Below are positions 57,786-64,000 of a DNA stretch of 64,000 nucleotides, piece by piece (position 1 is the stretch's first letter; every line of letters starts with the position of its first letter). The position numbers and the translations under genes are program-made. Source of the DNA: Parelaphostrongylus tenuis (taxonomy: Eukaryota > Nematoda > Chromadorea > Rhabditida > Metastrongylidae); NCBI GenBank assembly GCA_019055375.1, contig JAHQIW010000800.1, forward strand, positions 26,030 to 90,029, written 5' to 3'. The notes under the pieces are model-generated. The model worked only from the letters and a program-made list of their open reading frames with translations, ran no database searches and was not told where the DNA came from.

Positions 57786-57826
57786 CAGGCTCTGAAGAAG
57801 GCGAATTGCCGAAACGTCAGCTGTCG
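57786..57826 (+). ncRNA. Minimal hammerhead-like motif, family C
   Basis: CTGAAGA (57792-57798) fits CTGANGA. One extra A is followed by stem II GGC-GAATT-GCC (57800-57810), then GAAA (57811-57814), CG, U and C. So stem III would be a single A-U pair with a two-base loop, and cleavage would follow C57818. Stem I pairs GGCT (57788-57791) with AGCT (57819-57822). Very short stem III is known for hammerheads of Penelope-like elements, but the extra A beside stem II departs from the consensus. Activity is uncertain. The same block recurs at 60.9-61.1 kb. Confidence 0.4.
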
Positions 57827-58580
57827 AATAAAGTTTAATGTAACACCTCGTGTTTTGCTTAAAGAAGAAAAGTAGGAGTTATTATTGTTTTTGTTCTAAA
57901 TCCATGCATAAATTTCCAATTTTTCACAAATCTCAGAACTATCTTTCCAACTTAGTAAATATTGTAAGTAGTTTTTTTTCGTGAATGTGATTTCGATATT
58001 CACAAAACGTTGGTCACAACTTCCACCGATGTTTTATTCGTACTCAGATATAGTTTTGACTGCAGTTATTTGATCGCAGTAACTTCGTGTTATCATTTAG
58101 TAACAAACTGCACCCCGAAGTATATAGATGAGTGACTCGGATGGATGCTAACACCATCCAAAAAAACCTCTAAGTTACTTTACTTTCTCTCAGGCTTGAC
58201 GATAGAGCTGGTTTATCAAGTAGTCATGACTGCCGTTGGCTGAACCATCGTATGAAATCCTATACTGAAAATTCTCAAAACTGTGCTGTATAGCTTGAAA
58301 ATATACTTAAAAGATGATTTGCTAGCGTATAATCTGTTGCTGGTCTCTATGAAATCGCATAAGCAGAGGCTGGCCATGCAAAAAATTCTAAAAATAATAA
58401 CATTTCTTTGAATTCATTGGAGAACTATGCTGTCGTGGCTAGGTGGCGGTCGCGGGATCTGCTCCCGCTTGTGAAGTTTTTCATCCAAAAATTCCGTAAA
58501 TTACGTCAAGTTTCTTGGAACTTCACAAAGAAAAAACTGGTTTGCCAACAGATAAGCTCCTATCGTTGGCTTCGACGTCA

Positions 58581-59036
58581 CTAGAAAGACTTATCTGATC
58601 TACGGAACTGAGGCGCAAGAAGCGCTAACGTCACGAAATCATTATTGAATAAAAGGCGAACTCGTTCACTCAGCTTGTCTTCGATATTGCTGCCATTAAT
58701 TGTACGTTCTTCTAATGTCCTTGTTAATTCATGCGCTTCGTAGAAAGTAATTTCGAATTTTTTTTCACAACCTTTGAAATTAGTTTTACTTCCAAAACTG
58801 TTTTTATCACTAACGAAAGCAGCGGTTTTGATGTAGAATTTGAGCAATTTGTGTTCCCCTTTGAGTTGACATTGTGGCCCTTTTTTTGACAAAGCATTGA
58901 TTTCGATACATAGTGCTCGGCACAACTTAGATCCTAGTGAGTCATACATATTGGAAAAGGTAACTAGGAACTGTTGCTCATTGTCAACAAAACACTTTTT
59001 CACCTTATTATGAAGAGATTCTAGTGTACTTAATCC
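58581..59036 (-). CDS. Long terminal exon of an unrecognised minus-strand gene
   Basis: After a TTTATATAG acceptor (59037-59038 on the minus strand) the frame starts GLSTLESLHNKVKKCFVDNE and remains open for 151 residues to a stop at 58581-58583. It continues FSNMYDSLGSKLCRALCIEI, GCEKKFEITFYEAHELTRTL and KLSERVRLLFNNDFVTLALL. Composition is that of a soluble helical protein with six or seven cysteines. It is among the longest open frames in the window, and has no stop in an otherwise stop-rich region. I do not recognise the family. The previous exon should end in phase 0. Confidence 0.55.
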   Translation of the reverse strand, partial: GLSTLESLHNKVKKCFVDNEQQFLVTFSNMYDSLGSKLCRALCIEINALSKKGPQCQLKGEHKLLKFYIKTAAFVSDKNSFGSKTNFKGCEKKFEITFYEAHELTRTLEERTINGSNIEDKLSERVRLLFNNDFVTLALLAPQFRRSDKSF

Positions 59037-59619
59037 CTATATAAATTCTTTATTTCGTTGTTTTACTAACTCTCGTATTTCCCATGTTTCGAGAAGGGAA
59101 TCGATCAAACAAAAGAACTGACGAGAGGAGATACCGTTGTGAGTGATACTGAACGTCATGTTTGTATCGGAAATCTCGAGCTTTTATTGTTTTTTTAATT
59201 TCTTACGGTTTTCCCTCATTAAGGACATTTTGAATAAAAAAAGTCTACAAAGGGTCAGAGCGAGTGGAGAAAAAATGCTCCACTCTATAAGCTTATATAT
59301 TTTTCAAGCGCTATCATGTTGTGGTTAATGGAAGATTACCGTGATTTGTTAAAGAAAAAAGGTACTATTGCGCTGCTAACATCTCCTTTGGAGCAGGAGG
59401 TCTATGTTCGAAAATGGCTCATAATAATCCACATTTGTGCAAATGTGCCTATCATTAATGGCTAATAAGTTGTCAGTGTGTTGTTGTGAAAAAGTAATAT
59501 TCGTATTTGAGAATAATTAGATTTTTCTTGGCGTCACTGTCTCTTAACTCTCACCATTCTCTGGTACCTTAAAAAAGTTCGAAAAAAGGGCAGAAGAAGG
59601 TCATGTAGATATGAATTGC

Positions 59620-60380
59620 AAATTGAGCCTTTCCGTGGTTGGTACGTCAGAGCCATACTTACGTTGCGGAGGGTGTCGCCCGCTCCATTATTGGCCTACG
59701 CCCCACATTGAATCCTTCTTTATGGCAGGAATGGGGAGGCGTTACTTATAGTAATAACATCTATGCTATGTTATCACCACTTTTTGCATCAATGGATTAC
59801 GGCTGGTAGATCGAGTATGTAAAAATCGATCTCATTGACTGCTTTCGAGCATCGCTTTAAACATTCAATATACTTTTTTAAAATATTTAAAGCCTTCTTG
59901 AGGTCGGTTATTCACCACAGCCTTAGACTTAAAATAATGATGGCAACACAATGTCACGTGACATAGGCATGAATAGCGCCTCCTTATCCTTGTTATAAAT
60001 TGAGGTTTAGTATAGGGCGTGAGGAACTGCTGAGGAGGAGGACATTGCCGAGACGTAAGTATGGCTCTGACGTACCAACCTCGAAAAGGCTCTAAACTTG
60101 AAACGAGCCTCAAAAGCAGTCGTTGAGATAGATTTCTACATATTCACTACCAGCCGTAATCCATCGACAGAAGAATGGTCATTACACAATATCACATGCT
60201 ATCACCATAAATAACGTCTCCACATCCCTGTTGTAAAATAGGGTTCACTAAGGGGCGTGGGCCACTAATGAAGCGGGCGACACTGCCGAAACTTACCTAT
60301 GGATCTGACGTACAAACCTCGAAATGCTCTAAAATTTCTCACAGACTGTATTGAATGTTTGAAATGAGGTTGAAAACAGT
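59620..60380. repeat. Three copies of a 230-nt repeat, one inverted
   Basis: Copy 1 (about 59620-59865) is inverted relative to copy 2 (about 59870-60150) and copy 3 (about 60150-60380). Shared blocks are GGCTCTGACGTACCAACCTC, the GCCGAAACG-type block, CCGTAATCCATCGA and TTCAATAC. Copies 2 and 3 share AGTCGTTGAGATAGATTTCT-like ends. The GCCGARACGTAAG block resembles the family C hammerhead core, but its flanks do not pair as well. It lies in the presumed intergenic or intronic space between the exons at 58581-59036 and 60636-60873. Confidence 0.6.
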
Positions 60381-60635
60381 CGATGAGATGGATTTCTACC
60401 CAGTAAAAATGCTTTTAACGTCCTCAACTAGGCATATTATCCATGGAGACTGAGTTGTTTGACAAGGCTATTATTCCGGTGTAGATAAAAGACTTACGCT
60501 CAGACTTAAATTCAACCTTATCCTTCAGCAATAGAGAGAACGTGATTTGTCATAAATTGACGAAAAGGAACGGGGACCGAGCTGTATTTTAACAGCAGTT
60601 TCCTAAACAATAGTGATTGTAAGCGTTGGAAATTT

Positions 60636-60873
60636 CTACATTCCTGATATTCGAGTGGGTAGCCTTTGCAAGAGATTGTGATTCCGTGATGGAAATTCCA
60701 TTCCAGTCAATTTCGTAGCTGGGCTAAGTTCTCTACGCTGTGGAGTGTCGAGATAGCTCTTATATGGCTGAATGCCTAGGCCAACAGCAATAACGCATGA
60801 AGTCACAGTATGCATCCCTCCGGAAGTAAAGCTGAACTCTTGACCAAAAAACTTGGTCACAGCGGTTCTCACC
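60636..60873 (-). CDS. Probable terminal exon, unrecognised
   Basis: After a GATTGCAG acceptor the minus strand reads 78 codons: VRTAVTKFFGQEFSFTSGGM, HTVTSCVIAVGLGIQPYKSY, then LDTPQRRELSPATKL and on to a TAG. A GTAGAA overlapping the stop could instead be a donor. It may be an earlier exon of the gene ending at 58581, but the phases do not match directly. No domain recognised. Confidence 0.45.
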
Positions 60874-60893
60874 CTGCAATCAGTTGAAGCAAG

Positions 60894-61144
60894 TGATATA
60901 TGAAAATGGAGAAAAACTTATCTTGATTAACTGACGCGAGGTTGGTAAAGCAGTTGTAGAAATTCGGCTGACGTTTCGGCGACCCGCATTCTCCAGAGCC
61001 TGGACATATATAGTATAGAGACTAATACTATATACGTCCAGGCTCTGAAAAGGCGGGTCGCCGAACGTCAGCCGAATTTCTACAACTGCTTTACCAACCT
61101 CGCGTCAGTTAATCAAGATAAGTTTTCTCCATTTTCATATATCA
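60894..61144. repeat. 251-nt near-perfect palindrome (foldback)
   Basis: Arms of about 120 nt (60894-61013 and 61025-61144) are reverse complements apart from a few substitutions and one-base indels. The centre is about 10 nt around AGAGACT. Each arm includes GGCTCTGAAGAAGGC-type sequence, the GCCGAAACGTCAGCC block of the family C hammerhead, and TTTACCAACCTCGCGTCAG. The core is damaged differently in each arm (CTGGAGA on one, GAA for GAAA on the other). Near identity of the arms suggests a recent inverted duplication. Confidence 0.9.
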
Positions 61145-62105
61145 ATTGATTATGCCGAGGTTTATAGAAAGTCGAACTTTTCAATTGAAGCAAGGTCCGA
61201 AACGAAGGAATTTAAGAGTTCAGGGGACTCTAACAAAGTGGATGAAATCATTTTGAACGCGGGATTAGACAAAAAATAGAGTGTGGACACCTACAATCTC
61301 GTGCTATATGTGACCCTAGAGATATTTGTCATTCAGCGAATATGAGATTGCTAAAAAAACAATTTACTAAGTGCAGTGTAGTCAGGGTTCATTTAGTTAG
61401 CGGACAACAAATGAAAAATCGACCTCTTTCGCTAGAGAAAAATTTTTCATTAGAGTGCTAGCAATCATTTGGAAGCCTATATCTCTGGTTAGTGCGCTAC
61501 TTGGCCATTTTTTGAAAATGTCCTTCTATAACGCTGGAGAATTCAAGACAAAATAATGTTTTATATCGTTCGCGCAGTCCAGCTCTTACGACGTTCTAAA
61601 CACCAAAAGCACATGAACATGTAGAGAAAATCTTTTACTATCACATTTATACGTTTCATCTGGTGCTATTTTCAAAGCGGAGAAACATCCTAACTGTACG
61701 ACAAAAATCGTACCTACCTATGGTCTGCGGAAGGGTTCCTTAGGATCTAGGCACACTCTACGTTTATATATTAAATGCTTTGGCCATATTCCCTAGTTCT
61801 AGCAGAGATCTGATTCACAAACCAAGCAAGAAGTTATTTACTGAAATAAACTTAGCCTTTGCTCGAGAGTGAGGCCACCCATATGTGATCCAGATAGTGA
61901 AACAATGGTCGTTACTCAGATGAGAAAATTACTTGAGATGTGACGAAAATCGTGTGAGGAAGTGGAACGGTAGTCTTCCCACTCATTTATGGTATATTCA
62001 AAATGCCTCAAATACTTTGTATGTGGATGTTCTTAATTGTTGCACTGGGATCGTGACAGCTCTTTATGAACCATCGCCTCTGTTTTTGTACTCTGTGATT
62101 ACTTA
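61145..62105. other. No supported gene
   Basis: Nothing with splice support or a recognisable motif. Confidence 0.35.
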
Positions 62106-63375
62106 CAGGATCACCTGTATCACCTGTCGTCCCGTTGATCGTCGAGTGACTCGAGCGGGTACCAGCAACTCTTCCTATTTTCCCTATCGCGTGCAAGAGT
62201 AGCCCAGTGGGTCCTCCTCGCTCTAGGAATTCGCTGAGCATCATATCTTTCTTCTATCGCTTTCGTGAAGAAATCGGACCAACGGGTCAGTGGTCTTCCT
62301 TTAGAGCGCTTGACGTCCCGAGGAATCCAGTCGGTAACGGCTCTCGTCCATCGGTTGTCGTTGAAGCGTATCACGTGTCCGGCTCACCTTATTTTCAATA
62401 TCCTGGCGTGTAGAACGGCGTCTCTGATTTCCGATCGTTGACGTAGGTCGGAACTTTGGATCCTTTCTCTCATTTGCGAGATACGGGATACTCCTAGCAT
62501 CAACCTTTCGACTGCGCGTTCAATAACGGCAAGTGATCTTTCATCCTGCTTACGTAGCGACCAGGTTTCTGCTGCATACGTCAGGGCAGGGATAATTGTC
62601 GAGTCGAAAAGGTGGGCACGGAGTCATATGTTCTTTGTCCTCTTCACTACATCTTCGATGCTCTTAAACGTTCCCCAAGCCGCTCGTTTCCTCCTGGTCA
62701 GCCCTGAGCTAGGTCGTTCATCATGTTGATTTCACGACCTAGATAGACGTAACTGAAGCATTCGGAGATCGTCGTTCCGTTGAGCGTGAATGGGGCACTA
62801 GAAACCCATCCGTTCTTCATGAACATTGTTTTCGTTAGATTCAGTTGAAGACCAATCTTTTCACAGGCGTTATCGAAATCGGTCAACAATCGTTCCGCTT
62901 GGCTGATGTTTGGTGATATGAGAACAATATCGTCAGCAAAGCGAAGATGGTTTAATTGTCGACCGTCAATTTTCACTCCCATTTCGTTCCATTCTAATGT
63001 TCGCATGACGTTTTGCAGGGTGGCAGTGAATAGTTTTGGCGAAATTGTATCGCCTTGTCGAACCCGTCTTCTTACGTCACTGGTGATATTGTTGTAGAAT
63101 GGAGATATTGTGATCGTGAAATCTTTATAAAGCTCACGAAGGATCATTATGTACCGAGTAGGGACGCCCTGGTTATCCAGAGCCTCTATGACCGCTTCTG
63201 TTTCCACTGGATCAAAGGCTTTCTTCAGATCGCTAAAAGTGAGACAGAGTGGTTGTTTGTACTCTCGCGAAACTTCAGTGAGTCTTGTGATTGTGTGGAT
63301 GTGGTCTATGGGCTAATCTTTCGGACCTGCTTGTCGCATGGCTGTCCTTTGTCCAGTGTTCTGTCAATCCTCTGC
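62106..63375 (-). pseudogene. RTE-type non-LTR retrotransposon, 5'-truncated, younger copy
   Basis: This is the same family as the 24-25 kb copy and clearly closer to an intact element. The minus-strand frame 63207-62698 spans 169 residues of RT: GVPTRYIMILRELYKDF, RVRQGDTISPKLFTATLQ, the catalytic box FADD at residues 90-93 (62929-62940) in RFADDIVLIS, and QLNLTKTMFMKNGW. The C-terminal part with RFNDNRWTRAVTDWIPRD and WSDFFTKAIEERYDAQ stops at 62120. A frame break separates the two around 62.4-62.7 kb. The 3' end has two AGGTGATAC-like repeats, as in RTE tails. The endonuclease part is missing. Confidence 0.9.
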
Positions 63376-64000
63376 GTTGAAATCGGTGCGCACAGCGTCA
63401 TTGGAGAGGCTTGCGATTTTTTATTAACTTGAACAACTTTTTCCGTTTAGAGAAATTTCTTGGTTTATCGTTTCGGAATTTTAGATAAGACTGTGATTTA
63501 TCGTTCTTTAGTCAAATACTTTTTTTGTTTCACATTGCTTAGTGTAACCCGTTATAGTTCAAGTGACGAGCTATCCACTTAGGATCCGAAATGTAATCTT
63601 CTTTCCGCTCTAACAGCACTCTCTGCAAGCCTAAATATAACCACTTTTGCGTAAAATTTTTGGACATGTGGGTTATCGGATGGCTACCATCAATCTGGGA
63701 AAAAGTCATCCACAGACCATAGTTAAGCAAATGAACGGAAACTGAGTGCGAAATAATAATATCTGCTGCTGCTACATTGCAATAAGAAAGCTTCTCATGA
63801 AGTAAACGTGTTATTGCAATCATCAAATATAAGCTTTAGAATCATCACTAAAAGTTCGAGGAAGAAGTTTTTCAGGCGAGACCGCAAGAAAAAAAGAAGA
63901 ACCCAAATAAAAACAAATAAAACGCAGGAAAGGAAATAAAAAAAAAAATAATCAGCAAACAAAAGAAAAAGAGAAAAGAAAAACGCAGTAAATAAAAAAC
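63376..64000. other. No supported gene
   Basis: Only weak frames. The last 130 nt are very A-rich with GAAAAG repeats. Confidence 0.4.

Noticed and set aside
59950..60320. Fourth hammerhead family in the 59.6-60.4 kb repeat
   Set aside because: The GCCGAAAC block is present, but stem I does not pair next to the core and stem II has extra bases, so I do not call it a ribozyme.
1..64000. CRISPR arrays, bacterial operons, phage genes or viral genes
   Set aside because: None seen. Introns, eukaryotic polyadenylation signals and nematode repeats show this is nuclear eukaryotic DNA.

Overview
The window looks like nuclear DNA of a parasitic nematode, most likely a strongylid such as a hookworm. 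The reasons are a cuticle collagen gene with the nematode N-terminal domain, introns of about 45-50 nt with TTTCAG-type acceptors, AT-rich gene-poor DNA, abundant RTE-type retrotransposon debris, mariner remnants and several tRNA-derived SINE families. The clade is an inference; no species-diagnostic gene is present. Genes are split into small exons, so long reading frames are mostly misleading. I built the gene models by matching splice sites and phases by eye.

Layout. 0-6.4 kb: mostly non-coding, with a probable minus-strand terminal exon at 2.2-2.4 kb. 6.46-7.45 kb: an inverted-repeat element carrying hammerhead-ribozyme motifs. 11.3-11.5 kb: two plus-strand exons of a membrane protein resembling a voltage-sensor S3-S4 hairpin. 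12.0-14.0 kb: minus-strand coding-like DNA, including a convincing terminal exon. 14.3 kb: an old RTE fragment. 16.1-16.5 kb: a second ribozyme-bearing inverted-repeat element. 18.9-32.8 kb: a plus-strand gene for a divergent RGK/Ras-like GTPase whose introns hold mariner, RTE, SINE and ribozyme elements. 34.7-36.8 kb: a minus-strand C2H2 zinc-finger gene, convergent with the GTPase gene. 40.0-40.7 kb: a tandem duplication with minus-strand exon-like parts. 40.9-41.3 kb: another ribozyme-type inverted-repeat element. 42.5-43.35 kb: plus-strand exons of an unrecognised gene. 44.1-47.5 kb: a complete cuticle collagen gene. 50.1-50.7 kb and 58.6-60.9 kb: minus-strand exons of unrecognised genes. 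57.0 kb: a mariner fragment. 59.6-61.1 kb: inverted and foldback repeats. 62.1-63.4 kb: a 5'-truncated RTE copy.

The most interesting signal is a dispersed family of hammerhead-like self-cleaving motifs. At least five loci (about 6.5-7.4, 16.2-16.5, 28.0-28.35, 29.4-29.6 and 40.9-41.3 kb) carry the arms of an element arranged as inverted pairs, with a hammerhead core in each arm or traces of one. The copies at 7075-7136 and 28244-28306 keep the whole conserved core. A third, minimal type with a two-base stem III loop lies at 57.8 kb and recurs, decayed, inside a 251-nt palindrome at 60.9-61.1 kb.

The host genes appear unrelated in function (cuticle structure, small-GTPase-like regulation, transcription). 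They share only the repeat-rich neighbourhood.
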